From Amycolatopsis pittospori (GTDB lineage Bacteria; Actinomycetota; Actinomycetes; Mycobacteriales; Pseudonocardiaceae): 64,000 bases of DNA. The stretch lies in the NCBI RefSeq assembly GCF_013870525.1, contig NZ_JACBXD010000011.1, positions 62,001-126,000 of the forward strand, in the 5' to 3' direction. The notes beneath the pieces are model-generated. The model made no database searches, was not told the origin of the DNA, and was given only the letters and a program-made list of their open reading frames with translations. The position numbers and the translations under genes were made by a program. Shown one piece after another: positions 35,883 to 43,284 of the stretch. Each line of letters begins with the position of its first letter. The stretch's first letter is position 1.

Positions 35883-36722
35883 ATGAGCCTTCTGAACGGC
35901 AAAGCCGTGGTGATCACCGGCGCCGGCCGAGGTCTGGGCAGGGCTTTCGCCCATCACGCGGCCTCGCAGGGAGCCGCGGTCGTGGTGAACGACATCGACG
36001 CCGACGTCGCGCACGTGGTCGCGGGCGAGATCCGCGAACGGGGCGGGCGCGCCGTGGCCAACGGCCGCTCGGTCGCCGATGCCGAGCAGGCCGCCGGGCT
36101 GATCGAGCAATGCGTCGCCGAGTTCGGCGCGATCGACGGCCTGGTCAACAACGCGGGCGTCAACTACCGGGCCGAACCGTGGGCCGACGACCCGGCGCGG
36201 ATGCGCGAAGTGGTCGAGGTCAACGTGCTGGGCCCGCTGTTCTGCGGGACGTCGGCGGCGACCGTGATGCGCGAGCAGGGCGGCGGCGTGATCGTGAACG
36301 TCGGCTCGGGCTCGATGATCGGCCAGCGCCGCGCGGCCGCGTACTCGGCGTCGAAGGGCGCTGTCGCGTCCATGACCGCTTCCTGGGCGGCCGACCTGGC
36401 CGGGCACGGCATCCGGGTCAACGCCGTCGCGCCGGTGGCCTGGACCCGGATGGCCCGGAACGACCCGAGCGTCGTCCAGACGCCGGAACACACGCCGGAG
36501 CGGGTGGCGCCGCTGGTGACCTACCTGCTCAGCGACCTTTCGGCGGGGATCACCGGCCAGATCCTGCGGTTCCGCGGCGACATCCTGTGTGTCCTGCGCC
36601 AGACCGCGATCAAGGATCCCGTACTCGAACGCGACTCGTGGACGGTCGAGGACATCGCGGCGGCCCTGGACGGCGACCTGCGGGAGACGCTGGAGCCACC
36701 TCCCTCGGCCAGGTGGAAATGA
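35883..36722 (+). CDS. short-chain dehydrogenase/reductase
   Basis: 279 residues. The cofactor site is VVITGAGRGLGRAFAHHA near 10-27, with NNAGV and the catalytic Ser and YSASK (Y-x3-K). The body resembles FabG-like reductases. The C-terminus beyond about residue 230 (ILRFRGDILCVLRQ ... SWTVEDIAAAL) is longer than usual and resembles SDRs from steroid and acyl-CoA catabolism. The iron box upstream suggests iron-dependent control, which is unexpected for this family. Substrate unknown. Confidence 0.88.
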   Translation: MSLLNGKAVVITGAGRGLGRAFAHHAASQGAAVVVNDIDADVAHVVAGEIRERGGRAVANGRSVADAEQAAGLIEQCVAEFGAIDGLVNNAGVNYRAEPWADDPARMREVVEVNVLGPLFCGTSAATVMREQGGGVIVNVGSGSMIGQRRAAAYSASKGAVASMTASWAADLAGHGIRVNAVAPVAWTRMARNDPSVVQTPEHTPERVAPLVTYLLSDLSAGITGQILRFRGDILCVLRQTAIKDPVLERDSWTVEDIAAALDGDLRETLEPPPSARWK

Positions 36723-36766
36723 TCGTTCCGAGCGCCTGACCGGCGACGTTCCGCTAGCGTGCGCGC

Positions 36767-37771
36767 GTGACCACCTGGGGTGTCAAACGTTGGGCAGTGG
36801 GCGTGCTCGTCGCCGCGCTCTGCGCCGGCTGTGTCGGAAAGGTCGACACGTACGAAGAAGGGCTCGGGCCGAAGGAACTGCCCAAACCCTGGCCGACGGC
36901 GAACGGGCGTCCCCTGCGGCCGGTCCCGATGCCGTCCGGCGAGTTGCTGATGGCACTGCCGAAGGAGACCGCTGCGCAGGTCCTGTGCCAGGCCGTACCG
37001 GCCGAGCGCTGGACACAGCTGATGGGCGGCGAGGTCGCGCGCGAGGTGGCGAACGGCGAGTCCTGCCACGCCGTCGGACTGGACGACTGGGTGCGGATCT
37101 CCCTGAACCGGACGCCCGTCGCCGACGTGACCACGCTGGGCACGCGCAGGACGCTGATCGTCGCCGGGAGGCCGGCGATACTGATCACCGGCGGCTCACC
37201 GTCCTTTGTGGAGGTCCAGCTCGTCGACGCCGACAGGCGGCCGCCCACCGGCGGGTTCTTCAGGATCGAGACCAGTTGGACGCGCGTTCCGCGAGGGGAC
37301 GATCAGAGTGAAAGCCGCCTGATCGGCCTGGCCGAGGCCGCTCTCTCCGCCGCCTTCGGACCGGAGCCGAAACTGCCCGCCGTCGGCGAACTGGGCGCCC
37401 TCGAACGCAAGACCGTCGAGCCCGGCAAGGGGATCATCGACGCTCCGCTGCCGGAAATCGCGTGGAAACTGTGCACCCGGCTCAGTCGTGCGCTCGGACT
37501 CCCCGCGGAAGCCACCGAACCGCGCGAGGACGGGAAGTGCATGGTGGACACCGCGAAGGGACCCCTCCGAGTCGAGAACGACGCGCTCATCTCGGAGCAC
37601 CGGGATCCTCCGGTGGCCGGGCGCCCGGCCAAGGAAAGCCAAGGCGAGCTGAGCGTCCTGCTCACGGACAACGGTTCCAAGCAGGGGCTGCGGTTCCAGT
37701 GGAGCGGCGGTTCCAAGACGGATTTGCGGGAGCTGGCGGAAAAGGTGGTACCGCCGCTTCTCGGGTCGTGA
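36767..37771 (+). CDS. lipoprotein, paralogue of the protein at 38130
   Basis: 334 residues from a GTG, with signal peptide and lipobox AALCAGC. The protein shares with the next gene the segments AQVLCQ..P..RW...GG, SCHAV and a C-terminal LAEKVVPPLLGS. The spaced Cys pairs suggest extracellular disulfides. No enzymatic motif is recognised. The pair looks like a tandem duplication with different membrane anchors, a lipid here and a helix in the paralogue. Its TGA overlaps a 28-base P5 repeat. Confidence 0.75.
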   Translation: MTTWGVKRWAVGVLVAALCAGCVGKVDTYEEGLGPKELPKPWPTANGRPLRPVPMPSGELLMALPKETAAQVLCQAVPAERWTQLMGGEVAREVANGESCHAVGLDDWVRISLNRTPVADVTTLGTRRTLIVAGRPAILITGGSPSFVEVQLVDADRRPPTGGFFRIETSWTRVPRGDDQSESRLIGLAEAALSAAFGPEPKLPAVGELGALERKTVEPGKGIIDAPLPEIAWKLCTRLSRALGLPAEATEPREDGKCMVDTAKGPLRVENDALISEHRDPPVAGRPAKESQGELSVLLTDNGSKQGLRFQWSGGSKTDLRELAEKVVPPLLGS

Positions 37772-37797
37772 GTGGCGATTCGTGTTCTGTTGAGGGG
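37770..37797. repeat. P5 28-bp repeat, copy 1
   Basis: GAGTGGCGATTCGTGTTCTG followed by TTGAGGGG; a copy with a few changes lies at 53996-54023. Read from the GTG, both encode MAIRVLL(R/K)G, with differences at third positions or R/K. Both copies lie upstream of a P4 element. The 358-base gap 37772-38129 holds only this, array C and P4. Confidence 0.7.
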
Positions 37798-37846
37798 ACA
37801 AGGCAAACGTGTCGTGTCTCGGGCGACGCGGCGGCCTGGGCGGCGC

Positions 37847-37909
37847 ACTCGCGTGCTCAGAGACGGAACTCGCGTGCGCGGCGACGGATCTCGCGTGCGC
37901 GGCGCACCT
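37847..37909. repeat. 21-bp repeat array C, three tandem units
   Basis: Units start at 37847, 37868 and 37889, the first ACTCGCGTGCTCAGAGACGG(A). The core CTCGCGTGCTCAGA matches array A. The array ends 5 bases before the P4 palindrome. Confidence 0.82.
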
Positions 37910-37914
37910 CGGGT

Positions 37915-37967
37915 GTTGCGAAAGCCACTTTCGCAACCTTCAATGTTGCGAAAGTGGCTTTCGCAAC
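37915..37967. repeat. P4 dispersed double palindrome, copy 1
   Basis: GTTGCGAAAG-CCA-CTTTCGCAAC, a short spacer, then its reverse complement. Each half can fold alone and the whole can fold as one long stem. Together with the flank to about 37993 (CGGCCGGACGCAACGA) it matches 54052-54132 in the opposite orientation. Confidence 0.9.
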
Positions 37968-38129
37968 ATCCGGCGCGCGGCCGGACGCAACGACAGGCGC
38001 CACGGCTGCCAGGACGTTCTCGAGTATCGGCAACGTGGAGGCCATTGGAAGACCCACCCTTCGGATCCGCCCACGATCGGGTAAGCCGGTTCGGCGGACA
38101 ACGCGCCCCCGACGGGCTAGCTTCACCCC

Positions 38130-39146
38130 GTGGCCATGGGGAACGACTATCGCGCGATCGCGCGCAAGACGGACCGTCCGATGTGGATCTGGGCGGGCTG
38201 CGCGCTGACGAGTGTCCTGCTGCTGCTGGGCGTGGGCATCGTCGTCGCGATCACCCTGCTGAACAGGGACGACGAAAGCACCGGAGCCGAGCTGCCGGAC
38301 GTCTGGCCGTCCAGGACCGGGCAAGCGCTCCGGCAGGTGGTGATGCCGACGGGTGAGATGGTGGCCGCGCTGACGGGTGATACCGGCGCGCAGGTGCTCT
38401 GCCAGGTGATCCCGGAGCAGCGCTGGGAAGAGATCCTCGGCGGACGCACGCTGCGAGAGGCGGGCGGGGCCTGCCACGCGGTCACCGCCGAGCTGGACAT
38501 CAGCGCCCAGATGATCGCCGAGCTGCCGGAGGACACGAGCCGGGGCTTGCCCACGAAGACGACCGTCGCGGGTAAGACCGCGGTCGTCGCCACCTCGAAG
38601 GACGGCACCAGTCTGAGCGTCGAACTGGTCGAGGTCGCGCCGCGCAACGGCGCCTCGCCGGTCCTGAACGTCTCCATCCGCAAGAGGGACCTGAAACCCA
38701 CGGAAACCGAAGCGAAGGCGAGGGCACTCGCCGAGGCGCTGATCGCCGGAGCGACGCCACCCGGACCGAAGTTGCCGAAAATCGGCGAGGTCGGCGGGAT
38801 CCTCTACGAAAAGACCGCACCCGGTCCGATCAAGGACCGGCCGCTCCCGGTGATCTCCTGGCTGTTGTGCGCCGAACTCGGCCGCTCGCTCGGCGTCCCG
38901 GCCGACAACGCGAAGCCCACCTTCTTCGCCGCGTGCGAGCTGAACGGCGTGACCGCGGACTACAGCGAGCTGTCTTCGGACGTCCGGGCGACCACGTCCA
39001 TCGCGGGACTCCCCGCCCAGGTCGACGAACGAGGCGTGATCGTGCAGCTCACCGGGGATCCACGCGGGGAGACCCTGAAGTTCAAGGGAACCGGCGATCT
39101 CACGGCCCTCGCGGAGAAGGCCGTCCCGCCTCTGCTCGGCCGCTAG
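38130..39146 (+). CDS. membrane-anchored exported protein, paralogue of the protein at 36767
   Basis: 338 residues from a GTG; the ATG two codons in is an alternative. A short cytoplasmic end and one helix (WIWAGCALTSVLLLLGVGIVV at about 19-40) leave about 295 residues outside. The extracellular part matches the upstream lipoprotein: AQVLCQVIPEQRWEEILGG, ACHAV, SWLLCAELGRSLGVPA and LAEKAVPPLLGR. Three or four cysteines could form disulfides. The stop shares CTAG with the convergent gene's stop. Function unknown. Confidence 0.75.
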   Translation: MAMGNDYRAIARKTDRPMWIWAGCALTSVLLLLGVGIVVAITLLNRDDESTGAELPDVWPSRTGQALRQVVMPTGEMVAALTGDTGAQVLCQVIPEQRWEEILGGRTLREAGGACHAVTAELDISAQMIAELPEDTSRGLPTKTTVAGKTAVVATSKDGTSLSVELVEVAPRNGASPVLNVSIRKRDLKPTETEAKARALAEALIAGATPPGPKLPKIGEVGGILYEKTAPGPIKDRPLPVISWLLCAELGRSLGVPADNAKPTFFAACELNGVTADYSELSSDVRATTSIAGLPAQVDERGVIVQLTGDPRGETLKFKGTGDLTALAEKAVPPLLGR

Positions 39147-39583
39147 GCCCGGTAATTCGACAGGAGGTCGCCGAGCAGGGCTTCGTACGCCGTCCGGTCG
39201 AAACGGGCCTCGCGGAAACGGAAGTTCTGATCGGGATCGTAGGGCTCGTAGTCGACCTGCCAGCCGAAAGCCCGCCACTCGACGCTGTCGTCGTCGCGGA
39301 CGACCTCGACGCTGTAGGCGCCGCAGCCGAGGTCACCGCACAGCGGGCACATCAGCAACGCGACCCGTCCGTCGTCGAAGTGCCCCGGCAAGCTGCCCAG
39401 CAGCCGCGAAAGCGTTTCGACGGCCGACTCACGCCATCGGTCGTCGTCGTCCAGGAACAGCGGCGTCCGCTCCTGAGCAGGAACCAGTTCCCGAAGCGCG
39501 ACGCCGTCGATCGTCCAGTCCAGGAACCGGGCCTCGCCCTCGTTCCACCGCGTCACAGAGGGCTCGACGCCCAGTTTGTTCAC
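39143..39583 (-). CDS. conserved hypothetical protein with CPLCGDLGCG motif
   Basis: 146 residues from a GTG that overlaps the MFS stop. The motif LLMCPLCGDLGCGAYSVEVV gives three closely spaced Cys, which look like a zinc knuckle, although four ligands are not evident. The rest is acidic and soluble. It is sometimes labelled oxidoreductase in databases, with no basis visible here. It is the last gene of the MarR-MFS operon. Confidence 0.75.
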   Translation of the reverse strand: MNKLGVEPSVTRWNEGEARFLDWTIDGVALRELVPAQERTPLFLDDDDRWRESAVETLSRLLGSLPGHFDDGRVALLMCPLCGDLGCGAYSVEVVRDDDSVEWRAFGWQVDYEPYDPDQNFRFREARFDRTAYEALLGDLLSNYRA

Positions 39584-40944
39584 ACTCGCTCCCGCTTCAG
39601 CACGCGTAGCCCGTTGCCGAACCGTCGCACCGGCAGGCTCACCCCGCCCCGCCGGATCAGCACGACGGCGCAGACTACCGCGGCGAGCGCCGAGATCGCG
39701 CCGCCGATGTAGAACGGCGAACGGCCACCGAAGGCGTCGGCCATCCAGCCGGTCATCGGGCCGCCGATGGGGTTGCCGCCGATCAGGACCAGGACGTACA
39801 GGCCCATCACGCGTCCGCGCATCTCCGGGCTGACCGCGGTCTGCACCAGCGCGTTCGCCGTGTTGAGGAAGGTGATCGTCGCGAAGCCGAGCGGGATCAG
39901 CGCGAGGCCGAAGCTCAGGTACGTCGGCATGAACGCGGTGACCACCTCGAACGCGCCCAGCAGGAACGCCGAGATCAGCAGCAGCCGCACGCGAGGACCG
40001 CCGCGGGTGTTGCGGCGGGCCGACATCAGCGCGCCGGTGAAGGTACCGACGGCGACCAGCGTCGACAGGAGCCCGTAGCCGTCCGCGTTGGTGTGGAAGA
40101 CGTTCGCGGCGACGATCGGCAGCGAGGTGAAGTAGGTGATGCCGAACGTGCTCACGAAGAACACCAGCACCATCACGGTCATCAGGTCGCTGCGCCGCCG
40201 GACGTACCGCAGCCCTTCGACCAGCTGCCCCTTCTCACGCGGGATGGCCGGACCGCGGAAGAGCTTGTCCGGGTTCATCATCACCAGCGCGGCGATGACG
40301 GCGCCGGTGCTCACCGCGTTCGCCATGAACAGCCAGCCGGTGCCGACCCAGGTGATCGCGAAACCCGCGATGGCCGGGCCGACGATCCGGGCCATGTTGA
40401 AGATCGAGGAGTTCAGCGCGACGGCGTTGGTGACCTTGTCCCGGCCGACCATCTCGGCGACGAACGACTGCCGTGCGGGCACTTCCAGCGCCGCCGTACA
40501 GCCGAGGGTGAAGCAGAGGACGTAGACGTGCCAGAGCGCCGCGATCCCGCTCAGGTCGAGTGCGCCGAGGACGACCGCCTGCCCCAGCACGGCGATCTGG
40601 ATGCCGATCAGCAGCCGTCGCTTGTCGACGCGGTCGGCCAGCACCCCGGCCCACAGCGAGAGGAACAGCGTGGGCGTGAACTGCAGGGCGACCGCGATGC
40701 CGAGCGCGATCGGGTTGTTGCCGCTGAGGGTGAACACCAGCCAGTCCTGGGCGATGCGCTGCATCCAGGTGCCGATGTTCGAGATGACCTGGCCGGTGAA
40801 GAAGAGCCGGTAGTTCCGCACCTTCAGCGAGGAGAACATGCTCCCGCGTGGTTTCTCACGGGCGGATGTGGGCGGCGGTGGAGCGGGTTCCCGGGTAGCG
40901 GTGGTCTTGGAAGGACACTGTGTTTCGCTACCCGTGGTCGTCAC
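39580..40944 (-). CDS. MFS transporter (MFS_3 / EntS-like)
   Basis: 454 residues. After a Pro/Thr-rich cytoplasmic start come about 12 helices, with SLKVRNYRLFFTGQVISNIGTWMQ at the first helix and LSLWAGVLADRVDKRRLL as the A-motif loop. This subgroup includes enterobactin exporter EntS and many multidrug pumps. The GTG start follows the marR stop by 5 bases, so the repressor and pump are one transcript. Substrate unknown. Confidence 0.88.
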   Translation of the reverse strand: MTTTGSETQCPSKTTATREPAPPPPTSAREKPRGSMFSSLKVRNYRLFFTGQVISNIGTWMQRIAQDWLVFTLSGNNPIALGIAVALQFTPTLFLSLWAGVLADRVDKRRLLIGIQIAVLGQAVVLGALDLSGIAALWHVYVLCFTLGCTAALEVPARQSFVAEMVGRDKVTNAVALNSSIFNMARIVGPAIAGFAITWVGTGWLFMANAVSTGAVIAALVMMNPDKLFRGPAIPREKGQLVEGLRYVRRRSDLMTVMVLVFFVSTFGITYFTSLPIVAANVFHTNADGYGLLSTLVAVGTFTGALMSARRNTRGGPRVRLLLISAFLLGAFEVVTAFMPTYLSFGLALIPLGFATITFLNTANALVQTAVSPEMRGRVMGLYVLVLIGGNPIGGPMTGWMADAFGGRSPFYIGGAISALAAVVCAVVLIRRGGVSLPVRRFGNGLRVLKRERV

Positions 40945-40949
40945 CGCTG

Positions 40950-41381
40950 TTAGTTCCCCGCCATCCTGTCGATGATCTCGGCGGCGCGAGAGAGCACTTC
41001 GCGTTCCTCGGCGCTCAACTCGGCCAATTGCTTGTCCAGCCAGATCTCCCGTGCGGTGATCTGCTCGATCACGTAAGCCCGGCCACGGTCCGACAACTCG
41101 ACGATGGCCTGACGGCCGTCCGTCGGATGCGGCCTGCGCTCGACGTAACCCATGTCCTCGAGGGCGGCGATCACCCTCGTCATCGACGGGGGCTGGACGC
41201 CTTCCTTCGCGGCGAGCTGGCCAGGGGTCAGCGCACCGCATTTGTGCAGCGTGGACAGCGCGGACACCTGTGTCAGCGAGATGCCGTCACCGGCGCGCTG
41301 TGCCCGTAGCCGGCGATTGAGCCGCACCACCGCGAGACGCAGGCGGCTCGCCAGTGAGCGCTCGTGCGTGTCTCCGGACAT
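40950..41381 (-). CDS. MarR family transcriptional regulator
   Basis: 143 residues from ATG 41381. The winged helix lies at about 35-105 (ISLTQVSALSTLHKCGALTPGQLAAKEGVQPPSMTRVIAALEDMGYV, wing RRPHPTDGRQAIVELSDRG). A longer frame begins 15 codons upstream but would cover the likely operator: GTATGCTAACTATA directly before the ATG is partly symmetric and resembles a half of the TAGTTAGC-type MarR sites. It probably represses the MFS gene behind it. Its position matches Rv0880 in mycobacteria. Confidence 0.9.
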   Translation of the reverse strand: MSGDTHERSLASRLRLAVVRLNRRLRAQRAGDGISLTQVSALSTLHKCGALTPGQLAAKEGVQPPSMTRVIAALEDMGYVERRPHPTDGRQAIVELSDRGRAYVIEQITAREIWLDKQLAELSAEEREVLSRAAEIIDRMAGN

Positions 41382-41448
41382 ATAGTTAGCATACCTCACG
41401 ATCGGAGCGCGGGCCCGTGAGATCAACCACGGACCGGATAACCGCTGG

Positions 41449-42906
41449 TCAGCTGAACGCGGCCTGGATCGGGCCGACGGCGAAGTAGGCCAGGAACAGC
41501 ACGGCGATGCCCCACATCAGCGGGTGGATGCCCTTCGCCTTGCCGGTGACCGCGCGCAGGACGACGAAGCTGACGAAGCCGGCGCCGATGCCGTTGGCGA
41601 TCGAGTAGGTGAACGGCATGACCACGATCGTCAGGAACGCGGGCAGCGCGACGGTGAAGTCGGAGAAGTCGATCTCCTTGACCTGGCTCATCATCAGCGC
41701 GCCGACGACGACCAGCGCCGGAGCGGCGGCTTCGACCGGGACGACCTGGTACAGCGGCGTCAGGAACATCGCGGCGATGAAGAGCACGCCGGTGACGACG
41801 TTCGCGAGCCCGGTCCTGGCGCCCTCGGCGATACCGGACGCGGACTCGACGAAGACGGTGTTCGAACTCGACGACGCGAAGCCGCCCGCCACCGCGGCGG
41901 TGCCGTCGACGAACAACGCCTTGCCCACATTCGGGAGTTTGCCGTCCGGCGGGAGGAGGTCCGCCTCCTTGGCCAGCCCGGTCATCGAGCCCATGGTGTC
42001 GAAGAAGTCCGCCAGCACCAGGGTGAACACCAACAGCACGACGGTGATGATCGGCAGCCGCGTCCAGGCGCCGAAGGAGATGTCGCCGACCAGCGACAGA
42101 TCCGGCAGGCCGAGGACCTGATCCGGCAGCGCCGGATAGCCGAGGTTCCAGCCCTGCGGGTTGACGCCCTTCGACGGACCGACCTTCGTGATCGCCTCGA
42201 CGACGATCGCCAGCACGGTCGAGGCGAGCACGCCGATCAGGATCGCGCCCTTGACCCGCTTCGCGACCAGGATGCCGGTGAGCAGCAGACCGACCACGAA
42301 CACCACGGTCGGCCACGACGCGATCGACCCGTTGATACCGAGACCGACCGGAACGGTGGTCTTCGCCTCGTCCGGGACGCGGCGGACGAATCCGGCGTCG
42401 ACCAGCCCGATCAGGCAGATGAACAGGCCGATGCCGACCGCGATCGCCGATTTGAGCGGCGGTGGCACGGCGTTGAACACCGCCGTGCGGATCCCGGCGA
42501 ACACCAGCAGGACGATGACCACGCCCTCCATCAGCACCAGGCCCATCGCCTCGGGCCAGGTCATCTGGGACGCGAGGGTGACCGCGACCAGGCTGTTGAT
42601 GCCCAGGCCGGTGGCGATGGCGAACGGATAGTTCGCGACCAGCCCCATGATGATCGTGAGCACACCAGCGACCAGCGCCGTCACCGCGGCGACCTGCGGC
42701 ACCGGGAGGATGTTGCCGACGACGTCCTTGTGCGCGCCGGCGTCGTCCGCGGAGAAGCTGCCGATGATCAGCGGGTTCAGCACCACGATGTAGGCCATCG
42801 TGAAGAACGTGACGACCCCGCCGCGGATCTCCCGCCCCGGTGTCGAGCCGCGCTCACTGATCTTGAAAAACCGGTCCAGTGTGGACCGGGTGCGCTGCTC
42901 CGCCAT
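41449..42906 (-). CDS. NCS2 purine permease (AzgA/PbuG type)
   Basis: 485 residues with about 13 helices. The signature near the start is REIRGGVVTFFTMAYIVVLNP, typical of the AzgA-like guanine/hypoxanthine permeases, with DFFDTMGSMTGLAKEADLL and GTAAVAGGFASSSSNTVFVESASGIAEGARTG further on. It imports guanine, hypoxanthine or adenine with protons. Single gene, divergent from the DUF2530 gene. Confidence 0.92.
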   Translation of the reverse strand: MAEQRTRSTLDRFFKISERGSTPGREIRGGVVTFFTMAYIVVLNPLIIGSFSADDAGAHKDVVGNILPVPQVAAVTALVAGVLTIIMGLVANYPFAIATGLGINSLVAVTLASQMTWPEAMGLVLMEGVVIVLLVFAGIRTAVFNAVPPPLKSAIAVGIGLFICLIGLVDAGFVRRVPDEAKTTVPVGLGINGSIASWPTVVFVVGLLLTGILVAKRVKGAILIGVLASTVLAIVVEAITKVGPSKGVNPQGWNLGYPALPDQVLGLPDLSLVGDISFGAWTRLPIITVVLLVFTLVLADFFDTMGSMTGLAKEADLLPPDGKLPNVGKALFVDGTAAVAGGFASSSSNTVFVESASGIAEGARTGLANVVTGVLFIAAMFLTPLYQVVPVEAAAPALVVVGALMMSQVKEIDFSDFTVALPAFLTIVVMPFTYSIANGIGAGFVSFVVLRAVTGKAKGIHPLMWGIAVLFLAYFAVGPIQAAFS

Positions 42907-42947
42907 CGCGTACCACCCTTCGCCCGTTGCCGGGTACCCTTCCCCAC

Positions 42948-43214
42948 GTGGGCGAATCGATCAATTCCGGGGAAGTAAACGGTTCATTGCGGCCTACGCC
43001 GGAGCTGCCGAAGCGACTCACCGACCTGACACCGGTCGTGATCGTAGGTACCTCGCTCTGGGCGGTCGCGACCGTGGTCCTGTTCTTTGTGACCGACGGC
43101 ATCTGGGTGCAGACGGCGCTCTCCGGCCTGGTGCTCGGCTTCATCGGCCTCGCGATCATCGCCTGGCAGCGCGCCGCCGCCCGTCGCGGCTCGAAAAGCG
43201 CCCAACGCCTTTGA
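42948..43214 (+). CDS. DUF2530 membrane protein
   Basis: 88 residues from GTG 42948 with two helices (VVIVGTSLWAVATVVLFFV and LSGLVLGFIGLAIIAWQ) and a basic tail. The family is actinobacterial and uncharacterised. A mycobacterial homologue lies beside the MarR gene (Rv0879c), as here. It ends 6 bases before a P2 palindrome. Confidence 0.85.
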   Translation: MGESINSGEVNGSLRPTPELPKRLTDLTPVVIVGTSLWAVATVVLFFVTDGIWVQTALSGLVLGFIGLAIIAWQRAAARRGSKSAQRL

Positions 43215-43220
43215 GCTCCC

Positions 43221-43284
43221 CGCGTTTAGTCCTCTGAATGCGGTACTTGCGCGTGCAAGTACCGCATTCAGAGGACTGAACGCG
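43221..43284. repeat. P2 dispersed palindrome, copy 5
   Basis: The most perfect copy: 64 bases with arms CGCGTTTAGTCCTCTGAATG..., inner GCGGTACTTGC/GCAAGTACCGC and loop GCGT; only one mismatch in 30 pairs. It lies between the convergent DUF2530 and ATPase genes and directly abuts the ATPase stop codon (43285-43287). Confidence 0.94.
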
